A DNA stretch of 64,000 nt, from contig NZ_CP047984.1 of the NCBI RefSeq assembly GCF_009931655.1, positions 1,550,001 through 1,614,000 on the forward strand, given 5' to 3'. The stretch comes from Pontibacter russatus (GTDB taxonomy: Bacteria; Bacteroidota; Bacteroidia; Cytophagales; Hymenobacteraceae). Of the stretch, positions 18,067 to 28,929 are shown in pieces; within the stretch, counting starts at the first letter, position 1; every line of letters begins with the position of its first letter. The notes beneath the pieces are model-generated. The model was not told where the DNA came from and searched no databases. It was given only the letters and a program-made list of their open reading frames with translations. The position numbers and the translations under genes are program-made.

Positions 18067-19263
18067 CTATTGCAGCGTGACGGGCTGTATCCAGGCGGTT
18101 TCCAGGTCGCCTGCCTTGTAAGGGTTTTCCTTTAGCTTCGAGGAGATGACCTTGGCCCGCACAAAGAGGTCCTTCTTCCTGAGTTTGTATTCTCCCGCGG
18201 TGCCTTTCACTTCTTTCAGCAACTCGCCGCCCTGCTCTATCCCGTCCGCTTTCTTATCCGCCCCCCAGAACTGTATGGTATAGCTAACCCCTGCCTCGGG
18301 CTTTACTTCGATGCGGAGTTTCTTTCTTTCAAATGCAACCTCACGTAGCTCTACCCCCGTGGTAGCGTAAAAATCTCCTTTTTCCATTGCCGCTATCAGC
18401 GCGGCCGGTGTCAGTTCTTTTGCTCTTACCATTATCCAGCCCCTGCCCGGGTTGCTCAGCCCCACCCTGAACTCCCCATGATGGTGCGCGTCGTCCGTGG
18501 CCAGGCCATATAGCAAGGGCTTCCCAGCTTTGATGTAGTGTATCAGCAGTTTGTCCCACAGCTCCTCCATTCCCATGGCTGTTGAGTCACCGTAGTTATG
18601 CACCTCCGGGTGCCCGTTATATACTTCAAAAAAGCGCTCGCCTTTCAACGGAATCATATCCTCCAGCTTTATGGCATACCTGAAGTTGGGATGATTGATG
18701 TGCGGGAACATCGGCTTGCCGGTTCTCTCCCGCTGTGCATACACTTCATCCAGGTTGTTCTGCATGACCTCCGTCACGCTGTTGCCGCCCTGCGGCTCCA
18801 CCAGTTCCTCCACATTGATGGCGCCCATATGGATGGGTTTGCCTTCGTAGGCATCAGAAATCTCTTCCGCCTGCATGATCAGAAACCTGCCGTCTTCGTG
18901 AAACAGGGGCTTGTATTCTGCAAAAGTCTTCAGTTTCACGCTTATCTGGCCTGCGCTGTCTGTCTTGTAGGTTACCCAATCGTCCCCATACTTTTCCAGA
19001 TATGCCTTAAAGCGGCGCTGCCGGAACGGATGAGACGGGATCTGCTTCCATTTTTCTCCGGCAGCCAGCGTATTGTGGTCCGACAGCGCAATGAAATCAT
19101 ACCCGTTGGACTTGTACCACTCCATGATCATTTCCGGGAAGTCGTCGCCGTCGCTCCAGTAGGAATGGGTGTGCATGTTCCCCTTGTACCACTTGCCGGA
19201 CGTGCCTTGGCCCCAGGACTTTGCAGCGAAGAGAGACAATAGAAACAGAATCAATAACCGCAT
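18067..19263 (-). CDS. secreted PHP-domain phosphoesterase-like protein
   Basis: 398 residues. An N-terminal signal peptide (MRLLILFLLSLFAAKSWGQG) is followed by a PHP-type metal site: KGNMHTHSYWSDGDD, DFIALSDHNTLA, QAEEISD, PHINHPN and ATDDAHHHGEF supply the His/Asp/Glu ligands of this superfamily. Exported PHP proteins occur in Bacteroidota polysaccharide loci but their substrates are mostly unknown; phosphoesterase activity is assumed from the fold only. The C-terminal 110 residues look like a beta-rich extra domain. It lies between the xylanase and a divergent Gfo/Idh/MocA gene. Confidence 0.8.
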   Translation of the reverse strand: MRLLILFLLSLFAAKSWGQGTSGKWYKGNMHTHSYWSDGDDFPEMIMEWYKSNGYDFIALSDHNTLAAGEKWKQIPSHPFRQRRFKAYLEKYGDDWVTYKTDSAGQISVKLKTFAEYKPLFHEDGRFLIMQAEEISDAYEGKPIHMGAINVEELVEPQGGNSVTEVMQNNLDEVYAQRERTGKPMFPHINHPNFRYAIKLEDMIPLKGERFFEVYNGHPEVHNYGDSTAMGMEELWDKLLIHYIKAGKPLLYGLATDDAHHHGEFRVGLSNPGRGWIMVRAKELTPAALIAAMEKGDFYATTGVELREVAFERKKLRIEVKPEAGVSYTIQFWGADKKADGIEQGGELLKEVKGTAGEYKLRKKDLFVRAKVISSKLKENPYKAGDLETAWIQPVTLQ

Positions 19264-19882
19264 GCTTTCTCTATATAAATGAAAAACTGAGATGGCACTA
19301 TATATCCCTACGCCTTGCTAACCCCGCTTTCCGGACGCCTATCTATATCACTGGCTGGTGGGAATGCAACCGATACCACTGTATAGTTAGCACAATCATT
19401 TATATATGCAAAAAATTATTCTAATAAAGTGTCTGCTACAGCCTATATAGCCTGGGCAGGCATTGCTTGCTTTAGGCACGAAAACAACAATCAAAGCCAT
19501 TATATACAGCTATATAGCATCTTCCTCAATTATTTTTATATCCAAAGGAGGAAAATAAAATTCTTTGCCTATATTTAAGCAATCGATAAACATGACTGCT
19601 GTCAGTCCGGTACCAATGGCAGGATCATCTTAAAGATAAACGGGGAGTTACAAGCCAAAATTGGGCCGCTATCCGGATGCTTGTAAAGTGATTGCTCAAT
19701 TACAGACCTTCTCTTTACAGGAGTGCCACTCCCTTGTGTTTAGGAACACATCAGAATGACACAGAGGCTGCCGGTACAGGTTGTGGAGGCTTTACTTTGG
19801 CAGCGGTTGGATGAACACCTGATTCCAATGCCGCGAAAAGCGCATTTATATAATTTGCTCATTTCTTAAAGGAAAACACCTT
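19264..19882. other. AT-rich intergenic region between divergent PHP and oxidoreductase genes
   Basis: No gene seen. Very rich in TATATA-containing sites (for example near 19270, 19297, 19400, 19442, 19500 and 19845). A LacI-type operator-like sequence lies at 19365-19378. Confidence 0.45.
19365..19378. promoter_or_regulatory. operator-like site, TGCAAnCGnTTGCA family (weak)
   Basis: TGCAACCGATACCA matches one half-site and the central CG of the family exactly; the other half has two mismatches. Lies about 100 bases before the PHP gene start, in the divergent region with the oxidoreductase at 19883. Confidence 0.4.
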
Positions 19883-21343
19883 ATGGATCCAATCAACAGT
19901 TCCGGGACACCGCCCGCGCTGGGCAAAGCCCTCAACAGAAGAGATTTCCTCAAGTCGACAGCGAAAGGCGCCGTGCTTACCTCCCTGGCAGTCGTCGGTT
20001 TTCCCACCATCGTGCCGGCTTCCGTGTTCGGCAAAAACGCCCCCAGCAACAAAATCAATATCGGGCAGATTGGCTGCGGCAGGATCGCCCGCTCCCACGA
20101 CCTGGCAGAAACTTTCAAGTACGACCAGGCCCGCATCATGGCGGTCGCCGATCTGGACCGCAACCGGCTGGCGGGCGGCAAGGAGCTGATAGAGGGCTGG
20201 TACGACAAGAAAATGGGCAAGAAGGGATATATAGATGTCAAAACCTACGACAACTACCAGGATCTGCTGGCGAACAAGGACATCGATGCAGTCATTATCA
20301 GCACACCGGACCATTGGCACGCCCAGCCTGCTATTGAGGCGGCCTTGGCCGGAAAGCACATCTACCTGCAGAAGCCGACCTCGCTGACGATAGAGGAAGG
20401 GCGCATGATGAGCGACGCGGTTCGCAAGTCGGGCGTGACTTTCCAGTTGGGAAGCCAGCAGCGCTCCGTGAATCCGTGGCCGCAGTTCAAAAAGGCATGC
20501 GAGCTGGTCAGGAACGGACGCATCGGGAAACTCCACACCGTGCACATCGGCCTCCCCTCCGACCCGGCGGGCGGAGAGACCACGGAAATGCCCATTCCGG
20601 ACAACCTGAATTACGACATGTGGCTGGGCTCCACTCCCTACGTCTATTACACAGTGGATCGGGTACACTCCCAGACGGACCCGTATTCGAGGCCGGGCTG
20701 GCTGCGCTGCGAGCAGTTCGGCGCGGGCATGATCACCGGCTGGGGCGTACACCACATCGACATCGCCCACTGGGGCATGGACACAGAGCTTACCGGCCCG
20801 ATAGAAATTGAGGCGCAGGCAGAGTTCCCCAAGAAAGGGCTATGGACGGTGCACGGGGATTACGAAGTGCAGGCCAAGTACGACAATGGCGTGACCATGC
20901 TGATGAGCAGCAAGAACCCGAACGGCATTAAGTTCGAGGGCAGCGACGGATGGATATTCGTGACGCGGGGCAATGTCGGCGTCACCTCAACAGACCCGAC
21001 CTCCGGCGGCAAACAAAACGAGGCCTTTAACGCAAGCGACCCTAAACTGCTCACTTCCAAGATAGGGCCCAAAGAAATACACCTCTATGAGAGCCCCGAG
21101 CAGCACGGCAACTGGCTCGACTGCATCCAGAGCAAAAAAGAGACCATCAGCCCGGCCGAGATTGCCCACCGCTCCTGCAGCGCCTGCCTCCTGGCGCACG
21201 CAGCCATGAAAACGCCGGGCAAACTGTACTGGGACCCGAAAAAAGAGCTTTTCAAGAACAACGAGGAGGCAAACAAACTGCTTTCGAGGCCGCAGCGTTA
21301 CCCATATGGCACAAACTATATCAAATCGGTGGGGAGAAGCTAA
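19883..21343 (+). CDS. Tat-exported Gfo/Idh/MocA-family oxidoreductase
   Basis: 486 residues. The N-terminus carries a twin-arginine motif (NRRDFLKST, residues about 14-22) followed by a hydrophobic stretch, so it is probably exported folded with its cofactor. A Rossmann NAD(P)-binding domain starts near residue 55 (INIGQIGCGRIARSHD), with AVADLDRNR and the substrate-site Lys in LQKPTSLTIEE; the C-terminal domain holds GWGVHHIDIAHWGMD and ends with YGTNYIKSVGRS. The family oxidises or reduces sugar hydroxyls; which sugar cannot be told. The context (xylanase, PHP protein, SusCD) points to a pentose, uronate or their glycosides. Transcribed toward susC-1 but separated from it by 1.2 kb. Confidence 0.85.
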   Translation: MDPINSSGTPPALGKALNRRDFLKSTAKGAVLTSLAVVGFPTIVPASVFGKNAPSNKINIGQIGCGRIARSHDLAETFKYDQARIMAVADLDRNRLAGGKELIEGWYDKKMGKKGYIDVKTYDNYQDLLANKDIDAVIISTPDHWHAQPAIEAALAGKHIYLQKPTSLTIEEGRMMSDAVRKSGVTFQLGSQQRSVNPWPQFKKACELVRNGRIGKLHTVHIGLPSDPAGGETTEMPIPDNLNYDMWLGSTPYVYYTVDRVHSQTDPYSRPGWLRCEQFGAGMITGWGVHHIDIAHWGMDTELTGPIEIEAQAEFPKKGLWTVHGDYEVQAKYDNGVTMLMSSKNPNGIKFEGSDGWIFVTRGNVGVTSTDPTSGGKQNEAFNASDPKLLTSKIGPKEIHLYESPEQHGNWLDCIQSKKETISPAEIAHRSCSACLLAHAAMKTPGKLYWDPKKELFKNNEEANKLLSRPQRYPYGTNYIKSVGRS

Positions 21344-22426
21344 AGCATGAAGAGGAGACAGGGTGCGGACCGCTTAACAAGCGGCCCCCGCTTCTCCAGG
21401 TAGTGGCAGGCTCCTTCCGCTGTTCAAGCACTCCTTTAGCATCTGTCTGCACAAACGGTCGCTAAAAAGCGAAACCCCGGCGTCGGCTAAGGACCGCTGC
21501 AGGCGACTCGTCGCATTGCGCATCTCCTCCACCTGTTGTGCTTGCCAACTGGCCGGGTATTCAGGCAAGGCGCTGCCGGCGGCATTCGAAGAAGTACTTG
21601 CTCTCCTGCCATATATGGCTACTCGCTGCTGCTGCCTCATGTCATCCGGTTCTGCAAAAACACCTGCAATCGTGTGCATGGGTTTTGGAGCTAAAGGCTG
21701 TTTGTGCGCCTATATACCACTGGATAAAACGTTGGAAGGCCACCGCCAAAGCCCATATATATAGGTGTACAGCTACTACCAGTATGCTTCAGATTAATAC
21801 AGTATAGCCACGGCACTCTTCCACGAACCTGACCTTTGCTGTATGTCCCTCCAGCCTGCCTGCAGATGTGGGGAGGGCAAGCACGTATCACCGGATTGGC
21901 TGGCCGCCATCTTCTAATACTTTGTCTTTATGCATGTTACAACTTATATTCTTGGGTGTGGTTATCCGATAGCTCTAAACCTTCGGGAAGGTTATGCGCA
22001 GCGGAACTAGCTGCTAAAAAATCAATTTCTTTTTTGGGATAATGAAATAATTAGTTACCTTCCGTTCTGAGCACATATTGATTACCCACTTACCTAAGGC
22101 TTATATATAGAGAGGGCTTTGTGCAGCCTTGCTGCCGGGATGGTTTTTTACGCATAGGTGTGCCCCCGGCTATATAGCAACGGCGTAAGCCGGTCAGCAA
22201 ACTTAGAGACATCAATTGTCTCTCCATATATAACTACAAGAGGTTGAAGGGATTACAGCCAATTAAAAAGAGCTGTGAACTGCCCCTATTCTTGTAGCAT
22301 ACATCTAGCTTCCATGCTTAGCCGGGTATAAACCTGGGCTAACAGCCGGGCTAATAAACTTTCATAGATCACTAACCACCTGAATACCAGCAGGGTAATG
22401 CAGACAAAACTTATATCGCCTCTACT
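21344..22426. other. long intergenic region before susC-1
   Basis: About 1.1 kb without a convincing gene. A 101-codon minus-strand frame (21374-21679) has no family resemblance. A short CCGCTT/AAGCGG hairpin at 21370-21384 may end the oxidoreductase transcript. The region has many TATATA sites and leads up to the operator-like palindrome at 22427-22442. Confidence 0.4.
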
Positions 22427-22442
22427 CTGCAATCGATTCCAG
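22427..22442. promoter_or_regulatory. operator-like palindrome upstream of susC-1
   Basis: CTGCAATCGATTCCAG is a 16-base palindrome with one mismatched pair and central CG, fitting TGCAAnCGnTTGCA with one change. It lies 117 bases before the susC-1 ATG. Confidence 0.5.
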
Positions 22443-22558
22443 GAATTGAATGGAATTCAGGCCAAAACGCAGCCGGTTTATAGCTTCTCCTTGCTCAGTT
22501 CAGCCCCTCGGGGCACCAAGTTTACCAGTATTTTTTCAACCTCTAAAATGCATTGCAT

Positions 22559-25500
22559 ATGGTAATTTTTACAAGATTTTCTGTTGCAGTGGCCTTGCTT
22601 TGCCTGACGGGGGTGCCCGTGAAGGCAAAGCAGCCAGCCGCCGCAGAGGGCTACAGCCCCGGCATTAACGCACAGGCAGACGTTGTCATTCAGGGCAAGG
22701 TCACGTCCAGCCAGGGAGACCCGCTGCCCGGGGTAACCGTTGTGCTGAAAGGCACCACCATCGGGTCAACCACAGGGGTAGACGGCTCTTACTCGCTTCG
22801 CATCCCGGAGGCATCGGGCACCCTTGTTTTCTCTTATATAGGATTTGTGGGCAAGGAAGTCCCTGTGGCAGGTGAAACCACCATCGATGTGGTGCTGGAG
22901 GAGGATGCCGAAGCGCTGGAGGAAGTGGTGGTGATCGGATATGGCACCCAGGAAAAGCGGGACCTTACCGGTGCGGTTTCACAGGTGGATGCGGAGCAGC
23001 TGGCAAATGAAAACCCCAACTCGGTGCAGGACGTGCTGCGGGGCAACATCGCCGGTCTGAGCGTGGGGCTCGACGTTTCGGCTAAAGGCGGCGGCAGTTT
23101 GCAGGTGAGGGGGCAAAACTCTCTGAATGCCGGCTCCAGTCCCCTGTTGGTTGTGGACGGCATTATATACTATGGCGCCCTGTCCGATATCAACCCGAAC
23201 GATATTGAAACCATTGATGTACTGAAAGATGCAAGTTCAACGGCTGTATACGGCGCCAAGGCGGCTTCCGGGGTTGTTCTGATCACGACGAAGAAAGGAT
23301 CGGAGGGCAAGCCCGTTATCAATGTCGATGTGAGCGGCGGCCTGGCCACCATGAGCGTGGATGAACCGGTGTACGGCCCGCAGGAGTTCATCGCCTGGCG
23401 GCAGGACGTACAGCGGGCCCGGAATGTGAATGCCGCACCCTATTATTACAGCGACCCCAATAGCCTGCCATCGGATGTGCCCCTGGAAACATGGCTGGAC
23501 GGCGCCGCAGGCGAGCCAACGGATGTGTGGCTGCAGCGGCTGGCCCTCAACCCCATAGAAATAGACAACTACCACGCAGGAAAAACGGTGGATTGGTACG
23601 ATATGGTGTTCCAGAACGGCCTGCGCCAGGACTATAACGTAAGCCTTTCGGGTAGAAATTCCGGCGTGTCCTACTACATGTCGCTTGGGTACCTGGACAA
23701 CGAAGGGATAGTGGTTGGAGACCAGTTCGAAACCATTCGCAGCCGCATTAACCTGGAAGGGAAAGTCAATAAATTCCTGACAGTAGGCTTGAACACACAG
23801 TTTGCAGACCGTGACGAGAGCCAGGTGCCAGCGGATTGGGGTAGGATAGTAAACAATTCGCCCTGGGGTTCTGAATTTGACGAAGAGGGCAATTACCTGC
23901 TAAGCCCGGTAAATGAGCCCGGAGGCGGCTCCAGGCATCCGTTCCTGGACTTGGCCTATACAGACCGTTTGCAGAAAACCACCTCGCTTATCTCCAGCCT
24001 CTATGCAAAAGTGGCCTTGCCGTTTGGCGCCACCTACCAGGTCAACTTCTCTCCCCGCTTCGAGTGGTACAGACGCTTCAACCACCAGTCGTCAGCGCAC
24101 CCGGATTGGGGCAAGGTGGGAGGCATGGCATCCAGGCGAGAAATGCAGACCTATAGCTGGCAGCTGGACAACCTTATAAAGTGGAAAAAAGAGTTCAATA
24201 ACATCCATGAATTCGACCTGACGCTGCTTGCCAACGCCGAGAAATTCCAGACCTGGGACAACACCATGAGCAATGAAGGCTTCTCTCCGGGAGACCAGTT
24301 GGGATACCACAACATAGGCGCCGGTATCCTGCCCGAGATATCAAGCAATGATGAATACAGCACCGGCGATGCGTTGATGGCCCGCTTGTTCTACTCCTTG
24401 AAAGACCGTTATATGCTGACGCTTTCTGTCCGCCGCGACGGCTACTCTGCCTTCGGCCAGTCCAACCCGAGGGCCACTTTCCCTTCGGCAGCGCTGGGCT
24501 GGATATTTACCGACGAAAGCTTCATGAAGTCGGCCACCGGGCTTAGCTGGCTGAACTATGGAAAGCTGCGCTTCTCGTGGGGTGTGAACGGAAACCGCGA
24601 CATAGGCCGCTATGTGGCCATGTCGGATTTAAGTACCGGTAAATATCTGCACGTGAAGCCTGACGGCACTGTTTATCCCGTTGCTCAATTGTATGTAAGC
24701 AGGATGCAAAACCCAAGGCTACAGTGGGAAAGAACAGAATCCTATAATTTCGGCTTTGATTTCGGGTTATTCAACAACAGGATCGACGGCAGTATTGAAG
24801 CCTACAAGTCCTCTACCACAGACTTGCTGGTAGAGCGCTCCTTACCCGATGTGATTGGTTTTGACTGGATATATGACAACCTCGGGGAAATGGAGAACAA
24901 GGGGATAGAGGTAGCTTTGAACTCCCGTAATGTGACCAGCAACAACTTTTCGTGGAGCACCTCCTTCAACTTCTCCCTGAACAGGAACGAACTCGTGCAT
25001 CTGTATGGCGACATGGAAGATGTATTAGATGCGAATGGCAACGTGGTAGGGCAGCGGGAGCAGGACGACCCCTCCAACGGCTGGTTTATCGGGCATTCCA
25101 TCAGTGAGATATGGGGGCCACGCATAATCGGGGTGTGGCAGCAGAATGAGGCCGAGGAGGCAGGCAAGTATGGCGTTTCGCCAGGCGATTTCAAGGTGAA
25201 GGATGTAAACGGAGACTACCTGTATACGGACGCAGACAATGAGTTCCTGGGCAACACCAGCCCCCGGTTCAGGTGGTCCATGCGAAACGAGTTTAACATC
25301 TTCAGAAACATTGACTTCTCCTTCATGCTCTACTCTTATTGGGGGCATATGAACACCTTTAACCAGGCTAAGAACAACAGCGGATTCCTGGACCGCTCCA
25401 GCTCCTACATCATGCCTTACTGGACGCCTGACAACCCGCTGAATGACTATGCAAGGCTCTATTCCAGCAACGGAAGCGCCAGCTTCAACGCCTACCGCAA

Positions 25501-25705
25501 AAAATCATTCATCCGGCTGGACAATATTTCCCTGGCTTACAATTTCCCCAAGCCGCTTGTGGAGAAAGCCAACATTCAGGGCCTTCGGGTTTACATGACA
25601 ACCCGCAATGTCGGCTACTACGCGCCGGACTGGTCGTTCTGGGATCCGGAGAACAGCGGGCCAACTCCCAGGACCTATACCCTGGGGATCAACCTGACCC
25701 TATAA
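22559..25705 (+). CDS. SusC/RagA TonB-linked outer-membrane transporter 1
   Basis: 1048 residues from the ATG at 22559 (a TTG two codons earlier is less likely). Signal peptide ([17 protein letters not shown]), then a carboxypeptidase-regulatory-like domain of about 80 residues ([39 protein letters not shown]), the SusC signature [21 protein letters not shown], a TonB plug ([43 protein letters not shown]) and a large beta barrel ending LGINLTL. It imports oligosaccharides across the outer membrane together with the SusD at 25731, 25 bases downstream. Xylo-oligomers are the inferred cargo. Confidence 0.95.
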   Translation: MVIFTRFSVAVALLCLTGVPVKAKQPAAAEGYSPGINAQADVVIQGKVTSSQGDPLPGVTVVLKGTTIGSTTGVDGSYSLRIPEASGTLVFSYIGFVGKEVPVAGETTIDVVLEEDAEALEEVVVIGYGTQEKRDLTGAVSQVDAEQLANENPNSVQDVLRGNIAGLSVGLDVSAKGGGSLQVRGQNSLNAGSSPLLVVDGIIYYGALSDINPNDIETIDVLKDASSTAVYGAKAASGVVLITTKKGSEGKPVINVDVSGGLATMSVDEPVYGPQEFIAWRQDVQRARNVNAAPYYYSDPNSLPSDVPLETWLDGAAGEPTDVWLQRLALNPIEIDNYHAGKTVDWYDMVFQNGLRQDYNVSLSGRNSGVSYYMSLGYLDNEGIVVGDQFETIRSRINLEGKVNKFLTVGLNTQFADRDESQVPADWGRIVNNSPWGSEFDEEGNYLLSPVNEPGGGSRHPFLDLAYTDRLQKTTSLISSLYAKVALPFGATYQVNFSPRFEWYRRFNHQSSAHPDWGKVGGMASRREMQTYSWQLDNLIKWKKEFNNIHEFDLTLLANAEKFQTWDNTMSNEGFSPGDQLGYHNIGAGILPEISSNDEYSTGDALMARLFYSLKDRYMLTLSVRRDGYSAFGQSNPRATFPSAALGWIFTDESFMKSATGLSWLNYGKLRFSWGVNGNRDIGRYVAMSDLSTGKYLHVKPDGTVYPVAQLYVSRMQNPRLQWERTESYNFGFDFGLFNNRIDGSIEAYKSSTTDLLVERSLPDVIGFDWIYDNLGEMENKGIEVALNSRNVTSNNFSWSTSFNFSLNRNELVHLYGDMEDVLDANGNVVGQREQDDPSNGWFIGHSISEIWGPRIIGVWQQNEAEEAGKYGVSPGDFKVKDVNGDYLYTDADNEFLGNTSPRFRWSMRNEFNIFRNIDFSFMLYSYWGHMNTFNQAKNNSGFLDRSSSYIMPYWTPDNPLNDYARLYSSNGSASFNAYRKKSFIRLDNISLAYNFPKPLVEKANIQGLRVYMTTRNVGYYAPDWSFWDPENSGPTPRTYTLGINLTL

Positions 25706-25730
25706 TTCTTTAAGACAAAAAAGCTATCAT

Positions 25731-27572
25731 ATGAAAAGTATATATATAAAGTCAATCTCCACCTTGCTCCTGACAAGCATCTCTACTTTTGGGCTTACCA
25801 GTTGTGAGGAAGAATTCCTAGAGCCGAAGCCCCTGTCTTCTTATGCCCCTGAACATACCCTTACGAACGCAGCGGGTATGCAGGCGGCATTGGTGGCTGG
25901 CCTGCGGAACATGCGATATGAGTGGTATGGCGACAGCCCGCCCATTGTTACAGAGCTTATCTTTTCGGATGTGGCAGTGGAGGGCACTACCGACAAATCA
26001 GGTCCGGCACAGGACCTGAACCTGCAGATCACGCCGGACGCCAACCTGAACAGCACGGACACGAACAAGATAGGCTGGTTTTGGTACGAAGGCTTTAAGG
26101 GTATAAAGTATGCCAACTCGGTCATCACCAGGATTGATGAGGTAACGTTCGAGTCAGAGGAGGAAAAAAACGCCATTCTGGGAACTGCCTATTTCCACCG
26201 GGCCTACCGGTACTACAGGCTGGTCCACCAGTTCGGGGACGTGCCCTTGGTATTGCAGGAGTTTGAAAAACCTAAGCTGGACTTCTATACCACAGACCGC
26301 AAGGTGATCCTGCAAAAGATGAAAGAGGATCTGGAGTTTGCGGAGCAATGGGTACCAGAAACTGCTGACAGAGGGCAGGTTCCGAAAGGGGCGGTCAGCC
26401 ATTTGCTGACGAAGGTGAACCTGGCCTTAGGTCTGTTTGATGATGCCATCGCGTCGGCATCGAACGTGATAAACGGCCCTTACAGCCTCATGACCAGCCG
26501 TTTCGGAGTAGACAGAAACGACCCGGCCAAAAACGTGGTTTGGGATCTGCACCGCCCCGAGAACAAGGCGCTCAGTGACAACCGGGAAGCCATCTTGTTG
26601 GTGATTGACAGGCTGGCGCTGGAAGGCAATCTTGATGGCGGTATCCAGAGCATGCGAAATGCGGTTCCTTACTGGCATAGCAGCGTGTTACAGACACCCG
26701 GCGGTAATAAAGGGACCAGCGATAAAGTAAACATACCCATTGACCAGGTCAGTAAATACGGCAGGGGAATCGGCAGGGTCCGCGCAACCTGGTATTCTAC
26801 GCACGACTTATGGAAAATGGATGACACGGACCTGCGCCATGCCGAAGGAAACTGGATGGATATGGAAGACCTGGTTTATAACAATCCTGACCTGGTGAAA
26901 GCCGGTGACCCCTGGTATGGCCAAAACCTGCAGAAGTTCAGAAGCGACGGAGCCCGGACTACCGGCGACACCATCCGGACCTGGTTCTCCTGGCCGCATT
27001 ACAAGCTATTCGTCTCCGATCCGGAGCGGGTACAGGCTGCCGGCGGCCATACTGACTGGTACGTGTTCCGGCTTGCCGAAACCCTCCTCCTAAGAGCAGA
27101 GGCTTATTATTGGAAAGGCGATCTGGCCAGTGCGGCAGCTGATATCAACGCCGTGAGAACCCGCGCCGAGGCGGTGCCCATCACTGAGGCCGATGTGAAC
27201 ATCGGAACCATCCTGGATGAGCGGGCGAGGGAACTGTACTACGAGGAACCCAGGAAAACGGAGCTGACGCGTATGTCCTATATCTTTGCCATGACGGGAA
27301 AGCCTGCCTATAACGGCAAGTCCTACAACCTGGAGAACTTCTCCCAGGACAATTTCTTCTATGACAGGGTGATGGAAAAGAATGAATTCTACAACAAGGG
27401 CGTTATGACCATCCACGGCGACGAGTATACCATGAGCCCCTACCATGTGCTGTGGCCTATCCCGAGGAATGCGATTGTTGCAAACACCCAAGGGCAGATA
27501 AATCAGAACTTTGGTTATTCAGGCTACGAGAACAACCTTCCTCCTCTTACCGATATACCGGAGCCGGAATAA
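25731..27572 (+). CDS. SusD/RagB family glycan-binding lipoprotein 1
   Basis: 613 residues. Lipoprotein signal ending [17 protein letters not shown] (Cys near residue 26), then the helical TPR-like SusD fold ([69 protein letters not shown]) and the C-terminal [13 protein letters not shown] and [15 protein letters not shown] segments typical of the family. It caps the SusC barrel and binds glycan at the surface. The gene follows susC-1 by 25 bases and is ended by a hairpin at 27633-27674. Confidence 0.94.
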   Translation: MKSIYIKSISTLLLTSISTFGLTSCEEEFLEPKPLSSYAPEHTLTNAAGMQAALVAGLRNMRYEWYGDSPPIVTELIFSDVAVEGTTDKSGPAQDLNLQITPDANLNSTDTNKIGWFWYEGFKGIKYANSVITRIDEVTFESEEEKNAILGTAYFHRAYRYYRLVHQFGDVPLVLQEFEKPKLDFYTTDRKVILQKMKEDLEFAEQWVPETADRGQVPKGAVSHLLTKVNLALGLFDDAIASASNVINGPYSLMTSRFGVDRNDPAKNVVWDLHRPENKALSDNREAILLVIDRLALEGNLDGGIQSMRNAVPYWHSSVLQTPGGNKGTSDKVNIPIDQVSKYGRGIGRVRATWYSTHDLWKMDDTDLRHAEGNWMDMEDLVYNNPDLVKAGDPWYGQNLQKFRSDGARTTGDTIRTWFSWPHYKLFVSDPERVQAAGGHTDWYVFRLAETLLLRAEAYYWKGDLASAAADINAVRTRAEAVPITEADVNIGTILDERARELYYEEPRKTELTRMSYIFAMTGKPAYNGKSYNLENFSQDNFFYDRVMEKNEFYNKGVMTIHGDEYTMSPYHVLWPIPRNAIVANTQGQINQNFGYSGYENNLPPLTDIPEPE

Positions 27573-27632
27573 TTATATGTAAAAACGCCCTGGTATATAT
27601 ACCGCTCTGGGGCTACAGTTAAATTATCCCTA

Positions 27633-27674
27633 AAAAGAAGGCCTCTGAACTTTGTACTTCGGAGGCCTTCTTTT
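27633..27674 (+). terminator. terminator after susD-1
   Basis: Arms AAAAGAAGGCCTC (27633-27645) and GAGGCCTTCTTTT (27662-27674) pair perfectly, with a T-rich 3' flank. Confidence 0.85.
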
Positions 27675-27837
27675 ATATCCTCCGTTGGGTTTCCCGCCAG
27701 GTATGGGCGTTTCATTTTACCTGTTCTGGCACAAATCTTTAGGTTCGTGGCTTGTGGGGAATGCGGTGTCTACCCGGAATGCCTCGGGGAGGCCAGCAAT
27801 AGTAGATACGAGCGTAAACGATCGCGCCATATATAAG

Positions 27838-28029
27838 TAGTCTGACAAATTTAATTCACACTATCCTTTTCCTTCTGTCATTCTGGAAGTTCTAAATCCC
27901 GAACTTGATTCGGGGAATCTTGTTTGAAGAAGAGGGCCCCTCCCCCCGGACGTTAAGCCTTTGCGGCTTGCCCGCAAGATCTTTTCAGGATGACAAAACA
28001 AAGAAAGCTGATTTTGTCTGAGTACTTAG
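27838..28029. repeat. MITE-like nested inverted-repeat element
   Basis: Inner arms TGTCATTCTGG (27876) and TCAGGATGACA (27985-27995) are near-perfect inverted repeats about 120 bases apart. Outside them a second inverted pair, CTGACAAATTT (27842) and ATTTTGTCTGAGTACTTA (about 28012-28029), resembles sequences near 5531 and 43200. The interior contains short inverted segments and no gene. The TGTCATyCTGA-type ends are a common dispersed repeat type in bacteria. Confidence 0.55.
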
Positions 28030-28124
28030 ATTCCCTTAGCCGATGAAACTGGAATCAAACGACCCTGTTCTCAGAAGAGAGTGGCTGGAATATAAACCCT
28101 CCAGCATCGCGTGCGCGCGATGAC

Positions 28125-28883
28125 CTAAAACCCGATGGAGTTTCCGCCGTCCACGGGAAGCACGGTGCCAGTCACGTATTTGGAGGCATCTGTGGAGAAG
28201 AAGTAAACGGCCTCTGCCACATCGGCCGGGGTTCCGAGTTTGCCCATCGGCGTTCTGGACAGCACCTTGTTTTTCCGCTCCGGGTCATTGTCCAGGGCTT
28301 TGGCCGACATATCGGTGGCGATAAAGCCGGGGGCCACGCAGTTCACCCGAATGCCTCCCGGCGACAGGTCCACCGCCATGGCCCGGGTCATACCCTCAAT
28401 GGCAGATTTGGACGCGGTATAGGCGATTACCTTCGGGATGCCATATTGTGAGGCCATGGAACTGATGTTGACGATGCTTCCTTTTTGCTGGGCCTGCATC
28501 ACTTTCACCACCTCCCGGCTCAAGGCAAAAACAGCGTTCACGTTTGTCAGCAGAATCTTCTGGAAGTCGTCGTCACTAACCTCTGTGAATGGCTTTTTCA
28601 TGTTAATGCCGGCATTGTTCACCAGAATGTCGATCCGGCCATACTCCCTGGCGATGCTTTCCACCAGTTCCGGAATTCCCTGCAGGTTGCTCAGGTCGAA
28701 GGAGATGGTGGCGCAAAGGGCGCCAAAGGCTTCCCTGGCCGCGTTCATTTTCTCTTCGTTCCGCCCGATGACAACGGTGCGGATGCCGCTTTGTACAAAC
28801 TTCTCGACGATCGCGTAGCCAAGCCCGGAGGCTCCTCCTGTAACAATGGCTACCTTTTGTTCTGCTGTGGGGTTCTTGTCCAT
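28125..28883 (-). CDS. SDR-family NAD(P)-dependent oxidoreductase, candidate fructuronate reductase
   Basis: 252 residues, classical short-chain dehydrogenase, cytoplasmic. The Rossmann motif TGGASGLGYA is at residues 16-25, VNNAGINM near 88, and the catalytic Ser and Tyr-x-x-x-Lys in NISSMASQYG and AYTASKSAIEG; the C-terminus ends VLPVDGGNSIGF. It lies 46 bases downstream of the GH67 glucuronidase on the same strand, and UxuA is nearby, so reduction of D-fructuronate to D-mannonate (as for the SDR-type UxuB of Bacillus subtilis) is a reasonable inference. A gluconate- or ketodeoxygluconate-type dehydrogenase is the main alternative. Confidence 0.85.
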   Translation of the reverse strand: MDKNPTAEQKVAIVTGGASGLGYAIVEKFVQSGIRTVVIGRNEEKMNAAREAFGALCATISFDLSNLQGIPELVESIAREYGRIDILVNNAGINMKKPFTEVSDDDFQKILLTNVNAVFALSREVVKVMQAQQKGSIVNISSMASQYGIPKVIAYTASKSAIEGMTRAMAVDLSPGGIRVNCVAPGFIATDMSAKALDNDPERKNKVLSRTPMGKLGTPADVAEAVYFFSTDASKYVTGTVLPVDGGNSIGF

Positions 28884-28929
28884 ATCAACTTATATATAAA
28901 GGCTTTCCCGGGAGTGCTTGACACACACG

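Noticed and set aside
21374..21679. Minus-strand 101-codon frame
   Set aside because: No family resemblance and no supporting context; could be a small gene but I cannot support it.
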